From positions 85,264,334-85,328,333 of the forward strand of contig JAWZYU010000007.1 in assembly GCA_038380435.1 (NCBI GenBank): a stretch of 64,000 nt of DNA, given 5' to 3'. Made by a program: the position numbers and the translations under genes. Origin of the DNA: Ryuthela nishihirai (Eukaryota > Arthropoda > Arachnida > Araneae > Heptathelidae). Position 1 is the first letter of the stretch; each line of letters begins with the position of its first letter. Shown piece by piece: positions 1 through 11,772 of this stretch. A model generated the notes under the pieces. That model was not told where the DNA came from. It was given only the letters and a program-made list of their open reading frames with translations, and did not search any database.

Positions 1-1874
1 AGAAAGGACGTTTTGTGGTTCAGGACCACATCGGAGTCACAGAAATGAAAAAGTTCTAAATAAATGATAAAAAAAAATTATTTCTGCGTCTTACTTTGGT
101 TAAAAATCTAAAAATCTCTGCGCTTAAGTCTTTCATTAAGTTACTTTAGATTCCGTTAAGTATCGATTTATAGTTCTGGTTTCTTGTGAAGGTCCAATTA
201 ATTAAACAAAAACTTAAATCTCCGTTTCTATCTTTAACAGAATGCAACAATCAGGGTCAAATACATTTATAAGTTAATCAACTGAATTAATTCATTATTT
301 CCATTTCATCGTACAAAGAGATGCCAAATAAATGTGAATGAAACTGAAACAAAATATCGCCAAAAGGCTTAATTACGGAAAACATTATTGGACGCATTTT
401 AAGAATTTTTATTGGATAAAATGGCAATTACTTTTCCACATATATAAATCATAAAATGTTGCTATTTACTTTAATCTAAAGTAAGTTTTCTTTCTTAATT
501 CCACTTAAGAATCTAATATCTCTGTAATTAGATTTAAAAACCAAATTCGAAAAGGAGTATAAATTCTGTTTTAAATTAATTGATTGAAGCATAATTGTGC
601 CTATATCAGTGATGGATCCGGAAAATGTCTTTGGGGTTTTTGTCTTTGGAAATTTTTTTCTTTTGAAAATGTCGTTGGGGGTGGAGGGAGCGATATATAC
701 GAGGTAGGACTCCTTTTCGAATTAAGAGGTCCACTGACCAAAAAACTGATTTCGCAACTTTACAGGCCTTTTGGCGGAAAAACATCCCATTCTTTTTCTA
801 AATTCTTTTACTTCTGGACATAATAGCAATTTAATGAAATAAGATTACACCCATTCCTTGATTTACACCGTAGATAGGTTACGGGATATCATCGTATAAA
901 TCGAAACCGTACACTCCACTGCAAGAATTCCTGAAACTCCACTCCAGGCTATTTCGCCACTTGAGCCGAACATGGATATCTGCCGCCCCTTTCTTCTGAT
1001 CAGCCATTAGCTTGGTCAGCTTTATAGCAGCTATGGTTAGCTTATTGGCACATTTGCTACAAGGTGCGGTAACGATGGCCATGCACCTTCCAGTATGACT
1101 CAGTTGTATACGCTAAACGGAAAGGAACGGGTCAACCCAGGCCTACGACAAGAATAGAATACCTGCCTTTATTTTTTAGAGTATTTTGGGGATTGAAACT
1201 TCTGCAGCTGTTAAAATTTCCTGATATAATTTTGAGTTGAGTAGCATTTTTATATTTGATATATTTTATTTTGTTGTTTGAGATGGCTTTCCGTAAACAG
1301 AAAATTTCAAGGAGCAAGAACTTATGAATATTTTATTTTCCATTGATAGTTCAGAGAATGAAGTCAACGGATTCAGATATCTTAAGAAGAGAACGAGGTT
1401 TCTATTGCAATTAAGCAATAATATTCAGCTGCACTGAATGACGAGCAAGGAAGGATTTTTCGACTCTAAAAAGTGATGATATAGGACTTCATTTTATAAC
1501 ATTTCATGGTCCAATCAAATCATTAATGAATCAATGACCTGGATTGCTCATGAAAATAGATATGAATTAGATCATAATCTTTCGCTAGGATCTGAATCCT
1601 TTGAAATTTTAAACTTACTGCTGAATGGCAATATACGTGAATTGATTACGAACAATACGAACCGATACGTTGACCATCTAAAGAAGGCACACTCAATCTG
1701 CAACTCATAAAACACACGGACAAAGTAATCTGAATCTACTGTAGATCATTTCCTCTAATTATTTTATCAAACAAATTTAGATGCATAACTATATGATTTT
1801 ATCAATTCTTAATATTAATTCAAAATGTATATTTTTTTGTTTCCACTCAAGGTATTTCCTTGATTCGTTAAAAG
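1..1874. repeat. Left arm of inverted repeat IR-A (runs off window)
   Basis: This stretch is the reverse complement of 26206-28087 across its whole length. Identity is very high: the segment 961-1080 differs from its partner at about one site in 120 bases. Base 1 pairs with 28087, so the repeat may continue beyond the window. Both arms hold the same two short open frames (about 1132-1317 and 879-1082 on the minus strand here). I recognise neither, and I see no transposase or terminal motif. It could be a recent inverted segmental duplication, or two copies of one unknown mobile element in opposite orientation. Confidence 0.9.
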
Positions 1875-2459
1875 CATTTTTTTAATTCCTTTGAAATGTA
1901 TGTTTTGTTTTTAAGTTCAGAATTTTCTCCTGCTCCTCCTTCATAATATAGTTTGTTGTTTTCAATGCCTCTTCAAAAATTTTGGGTTGGACGGTTCTGA
2001 TCTAAATGGAAACAAAATAAATACGAACCTAAACTGAAACCCTATCGTATAATATTAATAAAAATTTTTAACATTCTTTAATTATGAGAATTTCAAAACT
2101 CCCTCGCTTAAAAGATTATTGTTCTGGCAATGCCACTTTGGGAAATCAAATGACCAAATGCATCATGCCTCTTGGTCGTTTTTTAATAATCCTGTGATAT
2201 TTTAACCTGTCTGATCGAAGGTTTGTATCCCACGAATGTGTATAACGCATTCATTGGTTTCGTAAATATGAATTAATGTTCCACCTGTTCTTTTTCAAGC
2301 TCAAGGAGGAGGGTAATCTCCGCTACAGCCCTCCCCCCCCCCCCGGATCTGACTCTGCCTTTCGTATTGATTCCGTACGCATAGTTAACATAAAAAAATC
2401 ACAGCTAATCATTTATAGGAGCATGGGACATTCTTAGGTATAGATACAACACTATCTTA
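1875..2459. other. Unannotated AT-rich stretch
   Basis: I see no gene or recognisable repeat here. The only notable feature is a run of about 14 C residues near 2331-2344. Confidence 0.5.
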
Positions 2460-2470
2460 AGCCATGTGGG

Positions 2471-2863
2471 TTGGTTGGTTGGTTGGTTGTTTTACCTCTG
2501 AGCGGCACTTTTTTGCACACCATGGGCTAAACGGCCAGGCCACATGACCCCGAAGGCTCAGAGAAGGTTGGGGGAGGGGACCCACTGGAACAGCTGTTGG
2601 GATACAGATGGTAGCCTCCCGTCAAGGCCATCCAGCGTGTTCTTTAACGTGCACAGGGTATGGCTCTCCCGCACACGGGGCCACGGCTTAACGTCCCATA
2701 CGACGGACGGCGGCCTTTCCAAGCCCAGCGGTGTCCCCTACTGACCGTGGGCAGGGCGGGGAATTTTGCGGTGATAAATCTCAACGCTGACCCAGCTGGG
2801 ACTCGAACCTGGGAAGTACAGATTACGAGCCTGGCGCGTTACCGACTGAGCCACCCCCGCCCC
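2471..2863 (-). mobile_element. SINE-I copy, full length
   Basis: Read on the minus strand it has a tRNA-like head at 2863-2790 (B box GGTTCGAGTCC), the conserved SINE-I body and a tail of repeated AACC. An 11 bp target-site duplication, AGCCATGTGGG, flanks it exactly at 2460-2470 and 2864-2874, which fixes both ends. The element is not protein-coding, although its antisense strand holds an open frame. Confidence 0.93.
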
Positions 2864-2874
2864 AGCCATGTGGG

Positions 2875-3719
2875 AAATGAACCCAAGATAACCCAATAGC
2901 ATTTTTGGTCCTCTATCATTGAACTACCAACCGATCCAGCCGATCAAGATCTACTCCATTAACGGATTATGTTAATTGCGTAGTATCGTTTCTAACTGAT
3001 AATAGAGATCATTGATAAAATGCCTAACATGTTATCAGGAGCTCGTGTGTTTGTTGACTGAAGACAATGTTTCCTCTATAATTAATAGCCATGTTCCTTC
3101 CAGGATACCTTAAGAGTGCGAAAGCTGATATGATACATCACTGCACGCTCTGGTCAACTGAAAAACTTTGGTATGTTCCTTCCGAAAATAAATTCATTCC
3201 TTAGGAATTAATTTCTTTATGCTACGACAATAAAGGATAAAAATTCCTCTAGAAATTGTGACAAGTGATGGAAATTATTTCAAAAGTTTAGCATTCTTCT
3301 ATGCACACTGGCGCTCCAAATAAAAGGATACTGTCGTATCTCGAAATGTACTCTATAAGGTAATGGCACAAAATGTGATTCACTGTAAGTTTTGCAATGT
3401 AAAAGAGGAAAATCGGTGCACATTTAACCGTCACGACGAAGAGTATGCAAATTAGGGTTGCTACTAAAGAGCACATGGTTACAGATCCCACTAAATTCTC
3501 GTTTCAATCAGTCTGATGTTAATTTTAGTAGAAATTTGATTTCACTTGTCACAAAGATGACATCTATGTTTACCGTGGAGAGCAATACGTAGGATGGAAG
3601 TGGGTTAATCTCAAACCGTGGTATTGAGGGCCTTACAATATACAACGAAATGTCCTCTCCAGAATTTCGAGAGAGTTTTAAGAAACAGATGTTAGTCGTA
3701 GCTCAGGATAACATCGTCC
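2875..3719. other. Unannotated stretch
   Basis: Low-complexity AT-rich sequence with scattered stop codons. I see no gene or clear repeat. The 67-codon minus-strand open frame at 3288-3491 has no recognisable motif. Confidence 0.5.
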
Positions 3720-4336
3720 TTGGGTTAAAACAACCGAGGACAACCATTATTTCTCTTTAACGTCAAGACAATTATAGGCAAATGACTACAAGGCAACTAT
3801 CTCGCAAGTTATCAGTGGTCACAGGGATTACAGCTTCAAGACATTCTATATAGGAGTCTACATGAACGGGGTTGGTATCCATGAAAATCCCTGACTGGTG
3901 TCCTCCTCACACTTTTCAACAGTAGATCTGGTTTAACGTAATGAAGACAACATCACTTTTGGAACTCGGGACAGTGGGCCAATGTGCTCTTCATAGATGA
4001 CCCCAGAGTCAGTTCTAATACCGATTCTCGACATGTGCTCATCTGGAGAGAACAAGGAACTTCCCACAACAGCTCTAATGTCAGAAAAAGGGCTCATTTT
4101 GCTGACGGATAGAGTGATGATGTCGGCTGAATGATTCACCTCAAAGAGCTTCACATATATATGGAAGCGTATTCTGACTGCCCAGTGTAACATTGAATAG
4201 ATTCTTCTACTATGTGAGGCTTTTTAGGGCTGCTTTCAGCCCTGATATCATCTTTATGGACGGCAATGCTCGCCCTTGTTGTTCTTGAAAGATAAGGATG
4301 TAATGGCCAGCCAGATTCGTAACCGAGATCAAATGG
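3720..4336 (+). pseudogene. Fossil Tc1/mariner-type transposase
   Basis: Broken pieces in several frames follow the order of a Tc1-like transposase. A helix-turn-helix segment (TTRQLSRKLSVVTG, about 3783-3825) is followed by HERGWYP (near 3865), then VLFIDDPRVSSNTDSRHVLI (near 3983-4042), which matches the first catalytic Asp region FTDESRFS. Next comes RLFRAAFSPDIIFMDGNARP (near 4218-4278), which matches the second catalytic block MDDNARPH, and a trace of the WPAR block (near 4302). The residue expected to be the second catalytic Asp reads Gly, and stops and frameshifts are frequent, so it is inactive. A SINE-I copy lies just downstream at 4348-4690. No terminal repeats were identified. Confidence 0.75.
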
Positions 4337-4347
4337 CGGTTAGCAGT

Positions 4348-4690
4348 TTTACCTCTGAGCGGCACTCTTTTTGCACACAATGGGCTAAATGGCAAGGTCA
4401 CATAGACTCTGAGGCATCAGAGAAGGTTAGGAGAGGAGACCCACTGGAGAGACGTTAGGAGACAGATCGTAGCCGCCTATCAAGGCCGTCCAGCGTCTTT
4501 AAGGTGCACGGAGTGGAGCTCTCCTGCACACTAGCCATAGCTTTATGTGTCATCTGACGGACTGCAGCCTTTTCAAGCCCATCAGTGTCTTCTATCGATC
4601 TAGGGCAAGGCAGGGAGTTTTGTGGAGATAAATTTCAATGCATACCCAGTCAGGAATCGAACCTCGGAAATGCAGATTAGGGCCCTATTG
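4348..4690 (-). mobile_element. SINE-I copy, old
   Basis: All body blocks are present (CTCTGAGCGGCAC, GGGCTAAATGG, GAGACAGAT, CAAGGCC), but with many substitutions and a degenerate tRNA head. It lies directly after the transposase fossil and probably inserted into that older element. No clean target-site duplication was found. Confidence 0.8.
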
Positions 4691-5117
4691 GGATCCAATG
4701 AGTAGGATGCCAGATTCTTGTAGGAACACTACATGCTCAGATCTACGGTTGTGGACGAGAGGACTTTTTAACACAAAACCTCCTCAACTGTATGACAACG
4801 CGTTGAATGAGTTGTATGCTGTCATGGATGAGTACATACCTTATTAACGTACCCTGTCCTCTAATTACAGCATCTCTATTAATGGAAGTCATGCTATAGG
4901 ATATTTAACGCTCATCATATTATACGATTTCCTCAATACTATATCACAACAGCGTTCAGAAAATTAATTAAATTTGCTTAAAATTCTTTAGAGTTACGCA
5001 CACATTTGTCCATTATCATATATTTTTCAGCACTTGGCAAATTATGAATGCTATCCAGACAAGTGAGAGAATAGGCTGGGGAACTACGGTTAATTTTCGT
5101 TTTTTTACGCGGTTTGG
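4691..5117. other. Unannotated stretch
   Basis: A 69-codon plus-strand frame (4638-4847) overlaps the SINE end and continues through RLWTRGLFNTKPPQLY. It might be a transposon 3' remnant, but I could not assign it. Confidence 0.3.
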
Positions 5118-5310
5118 ACTGTTTTATTTCTTAGAAGCAGTTTTGCACAAAATAGCCAGGTCACAAAGAATTGAATTTGAGTACATAACCCACTGAACAC
5201 CTTTTAGGAGACGGAAGACCTCCGTCAATGCTGTAGAGTGTGTTCCTTAAAGTGCAAAAAACTGTTGCTCTCCTGTAAACTGAGACACGTTATCTTAATA
5301 TTCTATTCGA
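5118..5310 (-). mobile_element. SINE-I remnant, heavily decayed
   Basis: Recognisable blocks in SINE-I order are TTTTGCACA, AGCCAGGTCACA, AGGAGACGGA, GTGTTCCTTAAAGTGCA and CTCTCCTG. The head is missing. Confidence 0.55.
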
Positions 5311-6091
5311 AGGAGATGATCTTTCTGATCCCACTGATGTCTCCCTTTCTCACCGAGAGCAGAGAAAGGGTTAGAGGAGTGACTGAAGCACAATAGAGTG
5401 AGCTAGCTTTACCCCTCGAATATTTGGAGTTCTCTAGTCCTATATTTGCTATAAAATGGCAAATGTGATAAAAAAAATAATGCCTGCAGTCGAAAAAGAA
5501 TATATTCTATTATATACTTATACTAAAAATATATATATATATATAATATCCAAAGTAAATAATATAATTTTTTAATGGATTGGAAGATTCGGTGCAAATT
5601 CGCTGTAGGAGGCTGTGATATTTTCAGTTTTCCTTACACCACTTAGGCATGAGGCTCAATGTCCTCTACCCGTATTGATATTATATCCTCAATTAACAAC
5701 AAGCTCATAAACTGACGTAACATTTAAAAAAATATATTTTATCCTTGATCTAGAATTTTTTTCATATTTCCAAAATTTCTTATTTACGCACGTTACTCCT
5801 GAACGTTGTGATCAACTAAAGTGGCATCCTTCGCTCTTTATAAAGAAGTTTTTGTGCTGCCTATTAGTCAAGGATGGTGAGTATTTTTCTTCTCTCTTCT
5901 TGGCATCCCAGCCATAAGAGCAAAGGCTTCTCCTCGTCTTCGGAGTAAAGGCAAATATTTGTCTTCCAATGGGCTCCATCTTCTTTTATGGTAGCTCCAT
6001 CTGCTTCGATGCCTCGATGCCTTGATCGCTTTTTGTCATAGGTGCGGCTTCTCCTTTATGCCACGATTCCGCTGTCTCAGGTGACACTGCC

Positions 6092-6193
6092 ACACTGACC
6101 TTGGCGAGAAGCACATAGAATGTTTCTTTGTGTCTTCTGATAACATTCAGCTTCTGACGGAGTACACAGATTTGAAAAATGGCGAGTTTCTGA
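6092..6193 (-). pseudogene. Kazal-like exon remnant (IR-C left copy)
   Basis: Thirty-four codons follow a pyrimidine-rich tract ending TTTTCCAG, like a splice acceptor. The peptide reads SETRHFSNLCTPSEAECYQK and continues to a terminal GQC. The F-S-N-L-C spacing, the following Cys pair and the final G-x-C fit the C-terminal half of a Kazal serine-protease-inhibitor or follistatin-type domain, with Phe in place of the usual Tyr. A stop follows five codons after the last Cys. The copy at 9623-9724 differs at only a few codons. No partner exons are visible nearby. Family assignment is tentative and the exon is probably not expressed. Confidence 0.4.
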
Positions 6194-6599
6194 CTGGAAA
6201 ATACTAAAAAGACACGAAAGTCGTTTATAAAAGACCGTTAAAATGAAATGAAAAAAAAATCGTTATAAGGAAAGTTGCGAATCGTTCTTATCGTAAAAAT
6301 CAGTTGGACAGCCAACTGTTGTGTTTGAGATTTAAAGCAAATCTTATATAGTGAATAAGGTTAGTTAGGATACGTTACCTTTAAGGGAACTTTTGTTGTT
6401 GAAATCATAAACCCAAGGATTAAGATCTAGATTGGGGAAGAGGTTGCATTCGACAGATGTTAGGAGGCAAGTGAAAATCAAGCTACTGACATAATACCAT
6501 CCCAAAAATCAGAAAATCTCCACCGAAGTCCCCCAAACTTTTAGGCTGCAATTGTGAATCTAAAATAACCTCTATTATCCCAAAAATTGGACGGCTCCT

Positions 6600-6815
6600 T
6601 CCCAAAAGCCCCCGCTCCGAAAAACTTCCCGCCCTGCCCTCGGTCACTAGAGAAGCTGGATTACCTTGATAGGAGGCATCTGTCTCCTAACAGCTGTCAT
6701 GTGGATTCCTATTCCCCTTAACCTTCTCTGAGACCTTGGGGTTCTTGTGGCCTGACCCTTTAGCCCTTTGTATGCAAAGAAAGTGCCACTCAGAGGTAAA
6801 ATTATTCAAACCAAA
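6600..6815 (+). mobile_element. SINE-I copy with internal deletion, in IR-C left arm
   Basis: It matches the SINE at 8905-9215 in the other arm, but lacks the segment between the GGTCACTAG-like block and ACCTTGATAGGAGGCATC. Since both arms carry it, the SINE was present before the arms were duplicated. Confidence 0.8.
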
Positions 6816-6919
6816 AGCTTCAAAAAGGTAAGTTGTAGTTTTGGTATTTCCTTAACTATCCTAAGTTTTCTAAAATAATCGAGAAACCACACCAGAAGCC
6901 TCCTAAAATTTAAGCCATT

Positions 6920-6965
6920 TTGACCTCTCTGGTAAGCAGCTGTTTGAGGGGATATTTATTTATTG
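6920..6965 (+). mobile_element. SINE-II tail fragment at IR-C boundary
   Basis: GACCTCTCTGGTAAGCAGCT followed by GTTTGAGGGGATATTTATTT matches the SINE-II 3' end. The inner end of the inverted repeat falls inside this fragment. Confidence 0.6.
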
Positions 6966-7999
6966 ATCTCTTTTTTGCATACCACTATCTTGAACTCTAG
7001 GGTTAGAAAATAGTCAACAAAACCCAGAAGACACCAAAGTTTTGTCTCTGACGAGCCTTCCATAGAACACCTCAGCTTCCAAAAATCAAGAGTCTTCCAG
7101 AACCGTTCCCCTTCCAAATTTAGGCCTTTGCTATACCATTGCTTCAACGCTGTTTATTAGCGTCCTAAAAGAATCAGGACAATAGTGCTGATTCACGGAG
7201 CTCTCTTATTTTCAAGGAGGCCTTTCACTTAGCAACTGCACCTCACATCAGAGTTCTTCAGTTTATGGAGCTATAAGCGCAATTGGATTTGAAAGTTGTC
7301 TCACTCCAGTGGCATGAATCTTACCACTTAACGAGTTCATTAAAGCTGTCTTGTTACAATGTTGGAACTTTGAATTATCTTGATTTGCTCGGGCTGTCTT
7401 TGTGGGGTCGAAGGGATCGTGTGTGTGTGTGTGTGTGTATGAATGGGGCGGGGTTAACTTAGTGGGGGTGTAATTCAGGGGTGTAACTCAATAACTTTTT
7501 GAAATAATAACTTTTTCAAACTTTTGAAAGTGATATACGTCTTTCTTATACTCACAAGTCAGGTTCCTCCGAGAGCAGAATTCTAAGTAGCCATTGGGGC
7601 AGAGAAATTTTAAGGGCAGCAAGAAAATGATTCGATTAGTTTGTTGATCTCAGCTCAGTATGAAAGTGTTATTAAAGCAAAATGCTGATATACACGATTT
7701 CGCTAGCATAGTAATGCTGAAATCTCATTACTTAAGATTTGCCTGATATTTCATTTCTGGTAAGGAATGGTAAAATCGTATTCAGTATAAACCAAAAAAT
7801 ACTGAGATCTCTTGAAGCAGCAGACAGGACCAGATTTTCCCATAAATTTGATTTCCAAATGTTACTGCATAGCGAATAAAATTAATTTTATGCTATTTAT
7901 AACATCGATTTATTACATTAATTTTTTTCAGTATTTGATAAGAAATATGTATTATCATTAAAATTCACAAAACTATTTAGAATATATTACATCATATTT
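6966..7999. other. IR-C spacer, unannotated part
   Basis: Contains a (GT)n microsatellite near 7421-7439. No gene or repeat family is recognised; the short minus-strand frame at 6956-7147 has no motif. Confidence 0.5.
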
Positions 8000-8345
8000 T
8001 TCAGGACTGAGAGGATAAAAATTTTCTAAACTTCGATAGAAAGCAAACTTTCTGGCCACTCGAGCATAATTGCGCAATATTGCTTTTATATTCCTAGGGA
8101 GCGCATGACGTGTAAATCCAGCTCTGGTAGCAAAGTGTAAAATCACTCGGAATGGCAAAAAGGGTACATTTATATGAGGTAGCAAAAGGAAACGTTTTTG
8201 GGGACAGAAAAATGCATCTACTTATAGCTGATAAAAAAGGGGATTTACGTTGGGTGGCAAAAAGTAAGTTTGCTTGGAAGCGACAAAACGTCTTGGACTG
8301 GCGAAGTGAGGAAATACAATGCTCTGAAATGGAAAACATATTTGC
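8000..8345 (-). repeat. Degenerate minisatellite related to the 17.4-19.8 kb array
   Basis: Read on the minus strand, a block of the type CTTTTTGCCACCCAACGTAA recurs about every 25-28 bases (TTTTGTCGCTTCCAAGC, TTTTGCTACCTCATATAAA, CTTTTTGCCATTCCGAGTG). This resembles the CTTTTTGTCGCCTCAAGTG unit of the large array, strongly diverged. It lies in the IR-C spacer. The overlapping short frames are by-products of the repeat. Confidence 0.45.
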
Positions 8346-8765
8346 TCCGTTATAACCATATACATTTTATCTGTTTATAGGCATTTTCGACAAGCGAGTT
8401 TTTATTTTATTCCAGTGGTGATCCACAGGTAAGAGTATTATTGACACTGGAAGGAAAAATAGAAACGCTTTCTGTATCCGTGACTTCTTAAATAAACTTT
8501 ATTTGGAAACGCACGATGCAAGATAACTTAAAATCTTTAATCAAATCTACATCTTGATATTCAATGATTTTCTTTCACAATTTAAATAATTCTAAAACCT
8601 GAGATATTTAACTACAGTTGGTTTGGGAAAAATCACTGAATTTTGAAAAAAATCGTCGCACAATCTGCTAAAAATACTTTTATACAATTTAATAAATTTC
8701 AATATAAGAATTATTGCTTTCCTTTCAAATCGCTCTTCAGTTTCCATTTAAATCGTTAATCAGCT
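8346..8765. other. IR-C spacer, remaining part
   Basis: AT-rich sequence; nothing recognised. Confidence 0.5.
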
Positions 8766-8904
8766 CTTGCCATAGAGGTCAAAAAGGCTTAAATTTTAGG
8801 AGGCTTCTGGTGTGATTTCGCGAATTTTTTGGCAAAACTGAGGATAGTTAAGGAAATACCAAAACTACAACTTACATTTCTGAAGCTTTTGATTTGGATA
8901 ATTT

Positions 8905-9215
8905 TATCTCTGAGTGGCACTTTCTTTGCATACAAAGGGCTAAAGGGTCAGGCCATAAGAACCCCAAAGTCTCAGAGAAGGTTAAGGGGAATAGGAATCC
9001 ACAGGACAGCTGTTAGGAGACAGATGCCTCCTATCAAGGCCATCCAGCGTGTCCTTTAACGTGTACATAATATGGTAACGTGCACATAATATGGCTGTCC
9101 CGCACACGGAACATGTCTTAATATCTCATCCGAAGGACGGCGACCATTCCAAGCCCATCGGTGTCCTCTAGTGACCGAGGGCAGGGCGGGAAATTTTTTG
9201 GAGCGGGGGCTTTTG
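8905..9215 (-). mobile_element. SINE-I copy in IR-C right arm
   Basis: The body is nearly complete, from CTCTGAGTGGCAC to GAGGGCAGGGCGGGAAAT. It has a short local duplication, ATAATATGG repeated around 9068-9095. The tRNA head is lost. Confidence 0.85.
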
Positions 9216-9622
9216 GGAAGGAGCCGTCCAATTTTTGGGATAATAGAGATTATTTTAGATTCACAATTGCAGCCTAAAAGTTTGGGGGACTTCGGTGGAG
9301 ATTTTCTGATTTTTGGGATGGTATTATGTCAGTAGCTTGATTTTCACTTGCCTCCTAACATCTGTCGAATGCAATCTCTTCCCCAATCTAGCTCTTAATC
9401 TTGGGTTTATGATTTCAACAACAAAAGTTCCGCTTAAAGGTAATGTATCCTAGCTAACCTTATTCACTATATAAGATTTGCTTTAAATCTCAAAGACACC
9501 AGTTGGCTGTCCAACTGTATTTTACGATAAGAACGATTCGCAACTTTCCTTATAACGATTTTTTTCATTTCATTTTAACGGTCTTTTATAAACGACTTTC
9601 GTGTCTTTTTAGTATTTTCCAG

Positions 9623-9724
9623 TCAGAAACTCGCTATTTTTCAAATCTGTGTACTCCGTCAGAAGCTGAATGTTATCAGAAGACACAAAGAAACATTCTA
9701 TGTGCTTCTCACCAAGGTCAGTGT
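9623..9724 (+). pseudogene. Kazal-like exon remnant (IR-C right copy)
   Basis: Same unit as 6092-6193 on the opposite strand. It is preceded by TAGTATTTTCCAG and reads SETRYFSNLC, then TPSEAECYQK, ending GQC, with a stop at 9737-9739. A possible donor CAAG|GTCAGT at 9713-9722 would end the exon slightly earlier. Cys spacing resembles the C-terminal half of a Kazal domain. Decay is shared with the other arm, so the loss of function probably preceded duplication. Confidence 0.4.
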
Positions 9725-10381
9725 GACAGTGTCACCTGAGACAGCGGAATCGTGGCATAAAGGAGAAGCCGCACCTATGACAAAAAGCGATCAAGGCATC
9801 GAGGCATCGAAGCAGATGGAGCTACCATAAAAGAAGATGGAGCCCATTGGAAGACAAATATTTGCCTTTACTCCGAAGACGAGGAGAAGCCTTTGCTCTT
9901 ATGGCTGGGATGCCAAGAAGAGAGAAGAAAAATACTCACCATCCTTGACTAATAGGCAGCACAAAAACTTCTTTATAAAGAGCGAAGGATGCCACTTTAG
10001 TTGATCACAACGTTCAGGAGTAACGTGCGTAAATAAGAAATTTTGGAAATATAAAAAAAATTCTAGGTCAAGGATAAAATATATTTTTTTAAATGTTACG
10101 TCAGTTTATGAGCTTGTTGTTAATTGAGGATATAATATCAATACGGGTAGAGGACATTGAGCCTCATGCCTAAGTGGTGTAAGGAAAACTGAAAATATCA
10201 CAGCCTCCTACAGCGAATTTGCATCGAACCTTCCAATCCATAAAAAAATTATATTATTTACTATAGATATTATATATATATTTTTAGTATAAGTAGATAA
10301 TAGAATATATTCTTTTTCGACTGCAGACATTATTTTTTTTATCACATTTGCCATTTTATAGCAAAAATAGGACTAGAGCTA

Positions 10382-11293
10382 GTCACAAAAAGTAAATATC
10401 TGGTATCCTCCCAGTTGCCTGGAGGTGTTGGTATAGTAAGATCTTAATAGGAGTCAAAATGACCAATAACATAAAAACGTGACGTGCTAGCCATTTTTAA
10501 GGCCCAGAAATTTAGCACCTGAAAAATTGTTAAAGGCAGCTACAATTGTTCATGCTATAAAAACCTTGTAAACCAGTGTTATCCTCAATTTTGAAATCAC
10601 AACTATTGATTATTTGACATTTAGCTTTGAACTCAGATGTTTCTATATTTTCTTCATAACTTTTCATTTTACTTAATTATTAATTTTACTTTCCATGATA
10701 CAGTTATTCTGTATCTCAGATTTAGATACTTTTCTAAATGAAATTTATGATTTCTGTTCCGAAATATGCTTATTCTCTGTCAGAAACTTAAATTCTTCAT
10801 CAGAATTATCTTCGCTTTCTATCTCAACTTTCCTTTTGCTTTCAGGCTTACAATACTCTATTCGAAAATCATCATTAATCGGATAATTATATAAACCCTC
10901 AACGCATTTAAATTATTCCTATTACAAATTACCATTTCTTCTACCTTATCATCATTAATCATTCTCAAGTAATTATCACCTTTATAAGGTGATAATTAAA
11001 CTCATCACATTTGCTTTTACCACATAAATTAATCATTCAACAACAATGATCATTCTTATCGATCGAATCCATGCTTATACTCAGCTTCATTTTTATCACA
11101 ATTAATTTCATGATAATCATTACCGACATTTCTGTGGATCTTGATATAGACGACATATTTATACTCTAATTCCTTTTCTCTGGTTTCATTGCTCTTAACA
11201 AAGGCACCTTTTGTTATTAGGTACATTCAGTATTATCTTATCCTTATTACTTTTGGAAATATTCTCGTCTTCTTTATTGTGAAGGAATGATTA
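10382..11293. other. Unannotated AT-rich stretch
   Basis: No gene seen. A perfect hairpin with 13 bp arms (AATTATCACCTT core) and a 3-base loop lies at 10970-10998. Confidence 0.5.
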
Positions 11294-11301
11294 GTTTAAT
11301 G

Positions 11302-11503
11302 TAGTGGTTCTCAACCTTTTTTTGCTTCACGTACCCCCTGGAAATGTGTATGTAACTGGCGTACCCCTTATATAGATAGATAAATCTATAGGTATAGTAT
11401 AATAATGCCAACTTAGCGACTTTGTTACTAGATCTAGCGACCTTCGAGCTCTCAAGGCGTACCCCAAAATATTTTACCGCCTACCCCACGTTGAGAACCC
11501 CTG
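11302..11503. mobile_element. hAT-type MITE, copy 1
   Basis: A 202 bp non-coding element with inverted ends TAGTGGTTCTCAACC and GTTGAGAACCCCTG. It is flanked by an 8 bp imperfect target-site duplication, GTTTAATG (11294-11301) and GTGTAATG (11504-11511). End sequence and 8 bp duplication fit the hAT superfamily. A second copy lies at 39215-39420. Confidence 0.85.
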
Positions 11504-11514
11504 GTGTAATGGAT

Positions 11515-11720
11515 CTTTATTATGATTAGAGGTTTTGATATTACTTTCTGTGTACTATTTTTAATATATAATATAATGCTATAAAACATATTTCTTAATT
11601 GAAGAATATGCAAAAATATTATAATAAAATCTAACACTCTCATACTTTTTCTTTTTAATTGTAATTAAAATATTTTATCTATTATTATTGTTTCGAATGG
11701 TTGCATTATATCATTATATT
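11515..11720 (-). mobile_element. LINE 3' remnant
   Basis: This resembles 46640-46830, the C-terminal part of a LINE on the minus strand (shared TATTATGATTAGAGG and AATATATAATA blocks). It is too decayed for a continuous frame. Confidence 0.5.
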
Positions 11721-11772
11721 ATATCATCTACTCTATACTCTTTTGAAAGGTTGCACAGTTCAGCGAGTGTCT

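Larger units (their letters stand above)
5433..6945. repeat. Left arm of inverted repeat IR-C
   Basis: It is the reverse complement of 8766-10381 and roughly 97 percent identical in the parts compared by eye. Each arm contains the same SINE-I insertion, a Kazal-like exon remnant with a splice-acceptor-like tract, and a few bases of a SINE-II tail at the inner end. The left arm lacks the middle of the SINE. About 1.8 kb of non-palindromic DNA separates the arms. Confidence 0.9.
8766..10381. repeat. Right arm of inverted repeat IR-C
   Basis: Partner of 5433-6945. It carries the more complete SINE-I copy and the second Kazal-like exon remnant. The outer end pairs AAAAATAGGACTAG here with CTAGTCCTATATTT in the left arm. 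Confidence 0.9.
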
